Assembly (NCBI GenBank): GCA_036927565.1
Contig: JAYESD010000008.1
Coordinates: 117,269,498-117,333,497, forward strand
Direction of reading: 5' to 3'
DNA length: 64,000 nt
Origin: Tuctoria greenei
Taxonomy: Eukaryota > Streptophyta > Magnoliopsida > Poales > Poaceae
The translations under genes and the position numbers were made by a program. Positions 19,130 to 28,925 of the stretch are shown here, piece after piece; within the stretch, counting starts at the first letter, position 1; every line of letters begins with the position of its first letter. Under the pieces are notes generated by a model. That model worked only from the letters and a program-made list of their open reading frames with translations. It did not search any database and was not told the DNA's origin.

Positions 19130-20490
19130 GTAATGCAACGTTTGTGTTCCGTGGCGATAGATCTTAACGCCACCAACCGGTATTTCGTGGCAACGTATCC
19201 TATTACAATGATTGTGTTTCGTGGCGATAGACCCTATTGGCACAAACTTGTGAATCGTGGCATAAGTTTCTAATGCAACGTTTGTGTTTCGTGGCGATAG
19301 ATCCTAACGCCACAAACTGGTGAATCGTGGCAAAAGTTCCTAATGCAACGATTGTGTATAATGGCGATAGACGCTAACGCCACGAACTATTGAATCATGG
19401 CAACAGATCCTAATGTAATGATCGCGTTCCGTGGCGATAGATGCTAAAGCCACGAACTAGTGAATCATGGCAATAGATTCTAATGTAACAATTGTGTTCC
19501 ATGGCGATAGATGCTAACACCACAAACTATTGAATCGTGGCAACAGATCTTAATGCAACGATCGGGTTCCATGGCGATAGATGCTAATGCCACGAACTAG
19601 TGAATCGTGGCAACTGATTCTAATGCAACGATCGGGTTCTGTGGCGATAGATGCTAATGCCACGAACTAGTGAATCGTGGCAACAGATTCTAATGCAACG
19701 ATCGGGTTCCGTGGCGATAGATGCTAACGCCACGATCTAGTGAATCGTAGCAACAGATCCTAATGCAACGATCGGGTTCCGTGGCGATAGATGCTAACAC
19801 CACGAACTAGTGAATTGTGGCAACAGATCCTAGTGCAACGATCGTGTTCCTTGGCGATAGATGCTAATGCCACGAACTAGTGAATCGTGGCAACAGATTT
19901 GTGGCGATAGATCCTAATGCCATGAACTAGTGAATCATGGCAACAGATCCTAGTGCAACGATTGTGTTCCGTGGCGATAGATGCTAATGCCACGAACAAG
20001 TGAATCGTGGCACCAGATTCGTGGCGATAGATCCTAATGCCACGAACTAGTGAATCGTGGCAACATATCCTAATGCAACGATCGTGTTCCATGGTGATAG
20101 ATGCTAATGCCACAAACTAGTGAATCGTGGCAACAGATTTATGGCGATAGATCCTAATGTTACGAACTAGTGAATCGTGGCAACAGATCCTAGTGCGACA
20201 ATTGTGTTCTGTGGCGATAAATGCTAATGCCATGAACTAGTGAATCGTGGCAACCGATTCGTGGCGATAGATCCTAATGCCACGAACTAGTGAATCGTTA
20301 CAATACATCCTAATGCAACGATCGTGTTCCGTGGCGATAGATGCTAATGCCATGAACTAGTGAATCGTGGCAATAGATTCATGGCGATAGATCCTAATGC
20401 CACAAACTAGTGAATCGTGGCAACAGATCCTAATGCAATGATCGTGTTCCATGGCGATAGATGCTAATGCCACGAACTAATGAATCGTGG
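19130..20490 (+). repeat. CACTA 3' subterminal satellite with hairpin in each unit
   Basis: The first half is a 70-bp monomer array (GTGGCGATAGATGCTAA...). From about 19861 a 70-bp unit alternates with a 50-bp unit, making a 120-bp higher-order repeat seen about five times. Nearly every unit contains TGCCACGA-ACTAGTGAA-TCGTGGCA, a perfect 8-bp stem with a 9-base loop. Subterminal repeats of CACTA elements are where the TNPA-type protein binds. Confidence 0.85.
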
Positions 20491-20570
20491 AAAAATACCA
20501 AGCTTACTGCAACGATTTAGTATTCGTTGCAGTACAATCGTTGCAACAGGGCAGAATCCTTGTAGTGAAG

Positions 20571-21364
20571 GGGAATGTGATATTCCCATCACGCATTGGA
20601 CTCCAGAGGATTTCAATGATCTTTTGAAGGACGTGATTTTTGAAGTTGTGTGTAGTTTAGGGCTGGATGTGTGTGTGTGGTTGTGTGTGTGTGTACGTGT
20701 TCATGGATGGTGTGAGTGATTGTATACACACATGAACAGATACTACAGCTGTACCTGATAGAGAGGACTCAAAAAAAGAAAGAAATTCACCAGGATCATA
20801 GTAAGAGGGTATTAATCTAATCTCATAAGACATACTTAGTATACTCAATAAGTATGACATGTATGCTAGTAAAACTTCACCTGCTCTGAGAGTCAAGATT
20901 AATAAGTTTTGAGAATTTTTTATGTTCCAAGAACCAATAAGAGGTCGACCATATGATTTCAGTTTCATACGCTTTTGCCTTCGGAAGTTTAATGTATGCT
21001 CAAGTAAGTATTTGCCTTGACTTAACATTTGTAACCGAGATACAGGTAGATATTAGGCCAAACAGTGGTTGATCATTGGAAGGCATTCAAGAAATAATTT
21101 AAGAATGTGCAATGCACATAACGCCTCGTGTTAAGGAATTGTAACTCAAAACTCACTCGAGGCAGTGATTACTCGATTTGGTTTTTGTGGTTGTGTGGAT
21201 TCTATGAATTCCACGTCCGTGATCATATCGACCCTCAAGAATGGAGCTATCACGTGGAACAGCTCCAAACATACCATAACAAAATCGTCCAGAATGCGTG
21301 TCGAAATCTTGTCACACATTATGAGGCCACCGAGCAGGCAATATGTTTTTCACCCGGTTCTTGG
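20571..21364. other. unclassified sequence, no supported gene
   Basis: Begins with a short open stretch (CDIPITHWTPEDFNDLLKD, 20575-20640) that may be CACTA-derived, then a GT-rich microsatellite at about 20668-20700. The rest is AT-rich, possibly copia-derived sequence. Confidence 0.3.
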
Positions 21365-21661
21365 AGTGGTTAGCAGCACGAACCACTTAAGTAATACTAT
21401 GAAAATAAGGTCATAGTATCATACTCCCACATAAACAACTTGAGTGGGACTACCAAACACATCGACATTAAGTTTTGTGTTGTAAAAGTTAAAATCCAGG
21501 ATCGCAACGTTTGTATCAATCATATAAAAATCAAGCAAATGCTTGCGGTATCGCTAACGAAAGGTTTTACGTCCATTGTGTTCAATGAACATGTAGCATT
21601 CATAGTACATAAATGGCTATTTGATGCTTCATATACTTTATGTCAAAGCATGAGGAAATAG
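21365..21661 (+). pseudogene. Ty1/copia RNase H C-terminal fragment
   Basis: The frame carries the copia hallmarks SGTTKHIDIKFCVVK, then HIKIKQMLAVSLTKG, which correspond to the end of the copia RNase H domain. The rest of pol is absent upstream. It is a relic of a copia element different from the one at 26981-35674. Confidence 0.7.
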
Positions 21662-21800
21662 ACACTAAGTTCAGTGGTTAAGTGAGTAAGTCGGTAAGCG
21701 TACAGTTCCGTGATCAAGGGGGAGAATGTTCGAATTGATCCCCCTCGGTATGGGGTCGTGCCCCATACCAAGTCAGAACCTCCTAGCCGCCATGATAGCA
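21662..21800 (+). mobile_element. possible tRNA-derived SINE relic
   Basis: An A-box-like TGGTTAAGTGAG (about 21676) is followed about 55 bases later by TTCGAATTGATCCCCCTCGG, which resembles an expanded B box plus the CCCCCTCGG seen in plant SINEs. A GGTATGGGG...CCCCATACC hairpin follows. No target duplication or clear 3' tail was found. Confidence 0.25.
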
Positions 21801-22294
21801 TGGGGGGGGGTCCTCTAACCAATTTAGAGTTAGTGGCCCCTTTTCACGCCGGCTCCCATACAAGGAGGAGTTAACCGTGACTCCAACAACCTAAGGCAAA
21901 AGATGACATTGTTCCTAAGACCGCCCGATCGGCAAGAGCGGAAAGTGAGGGGAAGGTCTCCGATTTTGCAACTATCAGATGTCACCGCCTCTACTCTCAC
22001 CTCGACGCCATGGCTGGTGCCTCCATCTTTGAAGGAGGTACACCTTAATCCCATCTTTGTGTCCATCTATTTGATTATGCACTAGAACCCTATGTGATTG
22101 TGCTCTACATCGACCAATTGTCAATCGCTAATGAACCCATGTCAATTAAGTTAATAAACCCTGTTAGATCAGTGCCTATATTAAGAACCATGAACTCTAA
22201 GTTCTATAAGTAAGCTCTAATGCAATCTGTAGCAAGCTGGCATTTGCAGTCGAACCGACATGGTATCTATTGCAGCAAACATCTGAACAAAAAT
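21801..22294. other. no gene seen
   Basis: Contains a run of eight or nine G near 21801 and short ORFs on both strands with no recognisable content. Confidence 0.3.
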
Positions 22295-22980
22295 TGTGAG
22301 ACCTGTGTGCTAAATACATTGGCAAAGAGGATAAAAGTATGAGTTTACATGCAAAGTTTCGAGCTTACATCGATACATCACGATACACCCCAACATAAAT
22401 TGTCCGAACTTGTCTCAATGCATATTGGGAGTAACGTCGTTACTGTCGATAAGTCTGGATTGTCCAAACTTTTCAATGTGTCTTTGGGAGTAACGTTACC
22501 CTCGATGGTTTTGGACTGTCAGGACATCCATTACTCATCAAGAGTAACAATTACTCTGTAGATTTTTCATATTGAATTTGGTTGCTCTGTTTTGCTCTAT
22601 TTTAACTTGCAATGTTTCAAATTGCTTTTGTCTTATGGGAAGATTAGCTTAGTATTCATTTGCTAAGTTTTTTGTGTATTTTGGTGGTTATGGCTGATAT
22701 CATTTTTGATATGGTTTGCAACATGCTTATGTGAGGTGCTCACATAAGGTGTTGTGTTTTCGGACTAACGAGAGTGAAGTTGAGGACTTGGGATCACAAA
22801 GATTTGATTGTTTGTTCATGTGCAGGTCTTCCTTGAGGTGAAGACATGGTTGGTGACGGGATCCATTGGACTAGTCTTAGGGAGAAGATGAGGTTCAACA
22901 ATAAAGTTCGGGAGGAATTGTGGTTGAGTTGATCAGGAGATCACACAACATGTTTGGGTCCAGAACAATGCATATGAAGG
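22295..22980 (+). repeat. truncated LTR related to the Maximus-type LTRs
   Basis: It starts TGTGAGACC like the LTRs at 26981 and 33856. From about 22640 it matches them (GCTTAGTATTCATTTGCTAAG, CATGCTTATGTGAGGTGCTC). The section between (about 22330-22560) is different and contains a two-fold repeat around TTGGGAGTAACGT. It ends early, at about one third of the full LTR length. Confidence 0.7.
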
Positions 22981-23086
22981 TGTCGATACCCTGCATACTA
23001 GGTATCCCTTCGTACTAGAAGAAGAAGCATCGAGTTCCACCTTATAGTATTGTGGACTTCCGGAGGCAACACGTGTCCCCCATAGG

Positions 23087-24242
23087 ATGCAATACATGGA
23101 TAATGAAAAGTTGGCACGCAAGATAGGTATCCTTGACCCTACTATGATTGCAAAGGCGCTATTCGACGTCCAGGCGGATCGAGACTCAGCAAAGTTCAAG
23201 CACATGAAAAAAAAGATTTTGAAAAAGCAATCGCAAAACTTAAGAAGGATAAAAGGACATAAGTTGCAGCTTACATAGGACATGCAATGCTTAACTTTGT
23301 CAGAGACAACAAGGACCTCGTAAAGGCTCCGTACAACATCGAGTAAGTTCGACACATGACATTGAAATAGCAGTTATTGGTAATTGTCAACACGTGTGTT
23401 TGTGTGTTTGCAGTGATCACTACATAATGATCTGCATCAAGCCAATGCAGGGAATGGCAATAGTCTTGGACTCGGCCGATTTCCCACCAGATCATTACAA
23501 AGATTTCCTTTCCATTTTCAAATTGTATGTTTATTCAATAATTTTAATTTACACACATTTAGAATGTGTTGAAAAGTTTTATATGACATTTCTTGTATTA
23601 CAGCGCTTGGCGGTTTTACGCGAAACAGCTTGGCGATGAGAGACCTTCCAATACGAATGCATCAAACATTAAAATGTATTATGCTTGTCCGAAGCAGCCT
23701 ACTGGGAGTGTCTTATGCGGGTATTATGTATGCGAACATCTTCAATCCGCCGGCGTATATAGAGTGAATGGTGAGGATGTAAGTTATCCTTAATGTCGAT
23801 ACCTTATTTTCTTACTTTTGAGTTTCATTTTCATTGTAACTAGCATAGTTTAATACTTATATTCTCTGCTATTCAATATTACCAGAAACATTATTTTCAT
23901 ATTTTGATTCCAACTTCAAAATTCAATTTTTCATAGTACAACTGCTCCAAAAATACCAACTAAATTCCTGTATACTCTCACTTTGATCTATACTTTGAGA
24001 TTGTTCAAATCAACACATTCTAAACCTTGTTATGTGTTATATTGTAGCACACGAAGAATCTGAATGAAGAATGGCCGGTTTGTAGAAGTATTCCTGATGG
24101 AGGAGCCAACAAGATTGCTTCTGAACTCTGTCAATTCATTCATCGCAAAATTTTGCACAAAAGAGGGAAGTTCTTTGATGAGAATGGTGCAATAGCTGAT
24201 GTGCCAGAACTTTGGGACTATGCCAATAGAAACAGTTTTTAG
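23087..24242 (+). pseudogene. CACTA-encoded Ulp1-like cysteine protease (C48 type)
   Basis: Four exons with canonical sites join well: up to 23342, 23414-23524, 23604-23778 and 24048-24242. The catalytic set of the Ulp1/SENP family is visible: His in DDHYIMICI, Asp in AIVLDSADF, Gln in CPKQPTGS and Cys in SVLCGYYVCEHL. The enzyme class removes SUMO-like modifiers; its role for CACTA elements is not established. Two defects precede the catalytic exons: a frame change at an A8 run (about 23206-23214) and an in-frame TAA at 23260-23262 shortly before AYIGHAMLNF. The remaining exons are undamaged, so decay seems mild. Confidence 0.8.
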
Positions 24243-24450
24243 TGAAAACTTGTAAACTATGAGATGAATTGTATGTGTAACTTGTACATATGTTTGTTGT
24301 TTTAGTGAAATTGACTTCTGTGAGATGACTTCTGTGATGATAATATTGTTGACTTCTGTTCTGTGATGATATTGTTGACTTCTGTTCTGTGATTATATTG
24401 AATTGACCTGGAAATTAGAAATAACAGCAGTAGTACTGCATAGGTTATAC

Positions 24451-24921
24451 CTTATCACATACGGTTATTTACCAACGGCTAGGAATGCCCGTGAAAAAAA
24501 TTATCACATGCGGCTAGATTTAAGTAAAGAACCATCTGTGATAACCTAATTATCACAGGCGGTTACTGTTATGGTAGAAAACGGCTGTGGTAAAAAGTCT
24601 TCACAGGCGGCTTGATGTAGGTCAACATCCGCCTGTGATAAAACCATTATCACAGGCGGTTAGATATGCTGCAAGATCCGCCTGTGATAAGACAATTATC
24701 ACAGGCGGGTATGTATGCTGCTCTACCCGCCTGTGATAACTTATCTTCACAGGCGGCTAGCATAAGTAAAAACCGCTTGTGATAATGTCTCTTCACAGGC
24801 AATATCACTTCTCTGCCTGTAAAATTGCAGATTATCACAGGCTCTTCGTTTCAGGCGGTTTTAGAAACCACATGTGATAATAGGTTTGGAGCCGCCTGCG
24901 ATAAGGCTTATTGTAGTAGTG
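24451..24921 (+). repeat. subterminal hairpin repeats of CACTA element 2
   Basis: At least five inverted pairs of the form TTATCACAGGCGG ... CCGCCTGTGATAA, with short loops of about 15-20 bases and gradually degenerate outward copies. They end in the CACTA terminus. Confidence 0.8.
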
Positions 24922-24933
24922 AGAACAAGTATA

Positions 24934-25860
24934 CACTACCTCGCATAGACATTCTCTTTGATCAATTAGTGGCTTCTAAGGTATTTTCCAAGATGGATCT
25001 TCGGTCCGGATATCATCAAATCAGAAATTGGGTGGAAGATATACCGAAGACAGCATTCTCAACGCGATATGGACTATATGAATATCTTGTCATGTCATTT
25101 GGTCTCACCAACGCTTCGGTCAACTTTATGTACCTTATGAACTCAGTGTTCATGCCGGAGTTGGACAAGTACATCATGGTCTTCATCGACGACATCTTGG
25201 TTTATTCCAAATCAGAGGAAGAACACGCCGAACACTTGCATATTGTACTCCAACGATTGCGAGACCATAAGCTCTACGCAAAATTCAGCAAGTGTGAATT
25301 TTGGATCAGTCAAGTGCCATTCTTGGGACACATTATTTCAGCTGAGGGCATTGCTATGGACCCAAGTAAAATTGTTCAAGTGCTGAAATGGCAATCTCCA
25401 AAGTCCTTACATGAAGTCCGAAGCTTCCTTGGTTTAGCGGGATATTATCCGAGGTTCATCCCAAGCTTATCAAAAATTTCTAAACCAATGACCGAGCTGT
25501 TGAAGAAAGGTACCAAATATAGTTGGAGTGAAACATGTGAGAAGGCATTTCAAACATTGTTGAAGCATCTCACAACAGCCCCGGTTTTAGCTCAACCGGA
25601 TACGACAAAACCGTTCGATTTTTTCGCGATGCATCCGGCATCGGTCTTGGTTGCGTTATTTTGCAAGAAGGACGTGTGGTCGCATATGGATCACGGCAGC
25701 TACACAATCATGAACAGAATTATCCGACTCACAACTTGGAGCTCGCTGCCGTGGTGCTTGCTCTAAAAATGTGGAGGCATTACTTGCTCAGAAATTTGGT
25801 TCACCTCTACACCGACCACAAAAGTTTGAAATATATCTTCACTCAGAAAACATGAGGCAA
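24934..25860 (+). pseudogene. Tekay reverse transcriptase and RNase H, frameshifted
   Basis: The RT starts at YTLPRIDILFDQL, just past the CACTA insertion. It includes FSKMDLRSGYHQI, the active-site block VFIDDILVYS (the Ty3 form of YxDD) and LGHIISAEGI, followed by the connection region (SFLGLAGYYPRFI). Near 25640-25660 the frame shifts and RNase H continues as EGRVVAYGSRQLHNHEQNYP and LYTDHKSLKYIF. Another frameshift falls near 25850. The active-site Asp pair is intact, but the frame is not. Confidence 0.85.
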
Positions 25861-25863
25861 TGA

Positions 25864-26980
25864 AGGTGGCTTAAGTTGATCAAGGGTTATGAGATTGAGA
25901 TTCATTATTATCTCGGCAAAGTTAATGTGGTTGCCGATGCGCTTAGCCGCAAATCTTATGTCAATAACTTGACCATCACACCTATGGAAGCGGATGAACC
26001 GAGTCTATACTTGGTTCCATATGGAGCTTTATACAATATTGCTCTCATTCCCACAATTCGAGATGAGATTATTGAAGCTCGAAAAAAGGACAAGGGTATG
26101 TCTCACATACTCAAGAGAATGGACAGCAGTGAGATGAAGTGCTTTAGAAGAGATGAGCAGGGTGATCTATGGTTGAAGAATCGGATTTTAGTGCCCCGTG
26201 ATATGGAACTTCGAAAGAAAATTTTGGATGAAGCTCATTTGTTCAAATATTCAATTCATCCAAGCAGTAATAAAATGTATCAAGACTTGAAGACTAAGCT
26301 TTGGTGGACACGAATGAAGCGAGAGGTTGCTAAGTACGTATCTGAGTGTGATACGTGTCGGCGAGTGAAGGCCGACCATATGAAGAAAGCGGGACAGCTG
26401 CAACCATTGAATATTCCGACATGGAAATGGCAGAATGTGAGTATGGATTTCATCGTTGGATTGCCACTCACATTCCGGAAGCATGATTCGATTTTGGTGA
26501 TACTCGACCGACTAACCAAATCAGCACAATTTATCCCGGTAAATGTCGGGTTCAATGCCAAGAAATATGCGGACTTGTACATATCAAGAATCATGTGCCT
26601 ACATGGCATTCCTCGCACAATTATTTCAGATCGAGGCTCGCGGTTTGTTGCTTGTTTCTGGGAGCAGCTGCACGCCTCGCTGGGTACTAAACTGATTAGA
26701 AGCTCCGCCTATCACCCATAGACCGATGGACAAACTGAGCGGGTGAATCAAGTACTTGAGGACATGTTGCGAGCGTGTGCCATCCACCACGGTAAAAATT
26801 GGGACGATCATTTGCCATTGGCGGAATTCTCGTACAACAATGATTATCAAGCGAGTATCAAGATGGCACCATATGAAGCCCTCTATGGCCGAAAATGTCA
26901 CACCCCGCTGAATTGGTGCGAGTCCAGCGAAAGAGTGACCTTCGGGATTGATCTTGTCAATGAAGCCGAGGAACAAGTTC
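25864..26980 (+). pseudogene. Tekay integrase, with stop and insertion
   Basis: After the RNase H tail (VVADALSRK) come the zinc-binding H2C2 domain (ending CDTCRRVKADH) and the core. The catalytic residues are visible: D in MDFIVGLP, D in IISDRGSRF and E in TDGQTERVNQ. A TAG at 26719-26721 stands just before TDGQTER, where a glutamine codon (CAG) is expected. Coding is cut at 26980 by the copia element and resumes at 35680. Confidence 0.85.
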
Positions 26981-28863
26981 TGTGAGACCTATGTGTGCCG
27001 AATATATTGGCTTGTACTGAATACATTGGCTTTGATGACATAAGTTCTAAAATTCTTCCAAAACACCTTTTTAGCAATGTCCGACTCTAGCTCCGAGCTT
27101 CTGCAAGGTCTGACAATAGGTCCGACTTGCTTTCTCAAGATCCAACATGATTTTGGGTAGCTCCAGTGAGCGTTGTCTTTAGCTCCGGCATGTCTTTGAT
27201 AGCTCCGGCATGTCTTTGTTAAGCTCTGATATGTTTCGCTAGGTCCGACTTATGTTAGTTACCTCTGACATGTTTTTCTAGCTCCGGCTTTGGGTTGACT
27301 AGTTCCGATCAGATTTGGTAAGCTCCGGCACTAGGTTGTACTAGCTTTGATAAGCTCCAGTGCTAGGTTTTACTAGCTTTGGTAAGCTCTGGTGCTAGGT
27401 TGTACTAGCTTTGGTAAGCTCCAGTGCTAGGTTATACTAGCTTTGGTAAGCTCCAGCTCAAGCTCTGGTTAGCTTTGGCAAGTTTCGGAGCTTGATCACA
27501 ATGTTCCTAACTTTCCTGTAAAATGTTTTGAACTTGCTTTACATTATTGGAAAGATTGCTTAGTATTCATTTGCTATGTTTTTGGTGCGTTTTGGTTGAT
27601 ATGGCTGATATCGTTTAATGTGGTTTTGCAACATGCTTATGTGAGGTGCTCACATAAGGTGTTGTGTTCAGAACTAACTTGAGTCAAGTCGTGGACTTGG
27701 GCTCATACGAATTGGTTGTTTGTTCATGTGCAGGTGTTGCTTGAGTTCAAGTCATGGCTGGTGACATGATCCTTTGGACTAGTCTCAAGGAGAAGATGAG
27801 GTTCTAACAACCAAATTCAGGAGGAATTGTGGTTGAGCGGGTCAGGAGGTTGTGCAAGATGATTGAATCAAGGGCAGTGCATATAAAGTTTACTGGACAT
27901 CGAAGGAAGGTGTTCGCACGTATGTATGCAGTGCATGACATGGCAACATGGTTCTGAAGATGGGCTAAGGAAGGAAAGATCTGGTTGGAAGGATCGGATT
28001 GTATCGGTCGATGACTTCGGCTGTGGTGGAGTCGGTTATGACTCGGTATGGAAAGTGTCGAGTTGGTTATGATAGGATTTTGTGTAGGTCACGAATTTGA
28101 GTTGTTTTAGGAATGTGGGATATGTTCCTAAGGTGTTTGGAAGTCTTAAGATTGCTTCTATCTGCGTATAGAAGAGTCTTGAGCAGTTATAGAAAGTTTT
28201 GATTCATGATTTGAGTAGGATTAGAGTCCTCGTTTGAGTTGAATTGGCCTTCGGGCTGGTTATATAAACAAGGGAGGCCAGAGCTCGTGGTGCACGACTT
28301 TGGGTCTGTTCCTCTTGTGTTCTATTGAATAAAATTCGTAGTTTAAAGGAACTTTTGTGCCTTGTTCATCCGACTTGTTCCAAACAAGTTTTACTCATCG
28401 AGTTTCTGCACAGCATTACCTTTCATCGGTGGTTTTATCATAACTCGAGTTTTACAGATCCGATTGACGTGATTCTTTTTGGGTTTCTTCACAACTTAAG
28501 TTTCTATCATCTGTCAGAATTTCAGGATCATTGGATTTGTGGTTTCTGATCTACACGAGTTTCTTTGCAGTGTTCCAAACTGTTTTTCTCGGGTAGGACA
28601 GATTGACCTTTGTTCCATCTTTCGATTGTAACTTGAGTTTTTCTCGATGGATTTGAGTGATTCTTGTTGTGTTGTTGCCGTGACTTGATTCTCTCAGATA
28701 TCTATCAGTTTTGTCATAGTGAAACACATTTAGATTAGTCTCACACACGATTTCTTTAACAAATCATTTTTCTACAGAGGGGTTTTTATTACTTCCGCTG
28801 AAAAAGTTTTAATCTACCATTCACCCCCATCTGGTAGCTTTTCACGTGCTCTTTGATCCTACA
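26981..28863 (+). repeat. 5' LTR of the Maximus-type element
   Basis: 1883 bp. The U3 part is rich in AGCTCCGGCATGTCTTTG-like motifs and holds four copies of a 32-bp repeat. A CTTTTCACGTGCTC tail precedes the GATCCTACA end. Confidence 0.92.
27319..27446 (+). repeat. 32-bp tandem repeat in the 5' LTR, four copies
   Basis: Units begin TAAGCTCC(A/G)G(T/C)(G/A)CTAGG and end ACTAGCTTTG(A/G). The 3' LTR has only two copies (34195-34258). Confidence 0.85.
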
Positions 28864-28865
28864 AT

Positions 28866-28878
28866 TGGTATCATAGCC
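28866..28878 (+). other. primer-binding site of the Maximus-type element
   Basis: TGGTATCATAGCC starts two bases after the 5' LTR and is complementary to the initiator tRNA-Met 3' region, the primer typical of plant copia elements. Confidence 0.85.
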
Positions 28879-28925
28879 ACGGTGATCTAATCTTTGTGAT
28901 TTGCACGTGTTTTTGACTAATCATC

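Larger units (their letters stand above)
15430..20567 (+). mobile_element. CACTA (En/Spm-type) element, 5' end missing
   Basis: A TNP2-type transposase is followed by a satellite-like subterminal region and a CACTA right terminus (CCTTGTAGTG at 20558-20567, i.e. CACTACAAGG inverted), with AAG next to it as one half of a possible 3-bp target duplication. The left terminus is not found, so the left limit given is approximate and the element is truncated or rearranged there. Confidence 0.8.
22981..24921 (+). mobile_element. 3' part of a second CACTA element
   Basis: It encodes an Ulp1-like protease, then has hairpin-rich subterminal repeats and ends in CTTATTGTAGTAGTG, i.e. CACTACTACAATAAG inverted, at 24921. 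Directly after the terminus the sequence continues as Tekay reverse transcriptase, so the element inserted there. The left terminus and any TNP2 gene are not in the window. Confidence 0.8.

Noticed and set aside
19130..20490. CRISPR-like regular repeats
   Set aside because: Eukaryotic DNA; the units are directly contiguous without unique spacers and belong to the end of a CACTA element.
20657..21028. Minus-strand ORF of 123 codons
   Set aside because: AT-rich, ends in GT-microsatellite-derived residues, and has no family similarity that I recognise.
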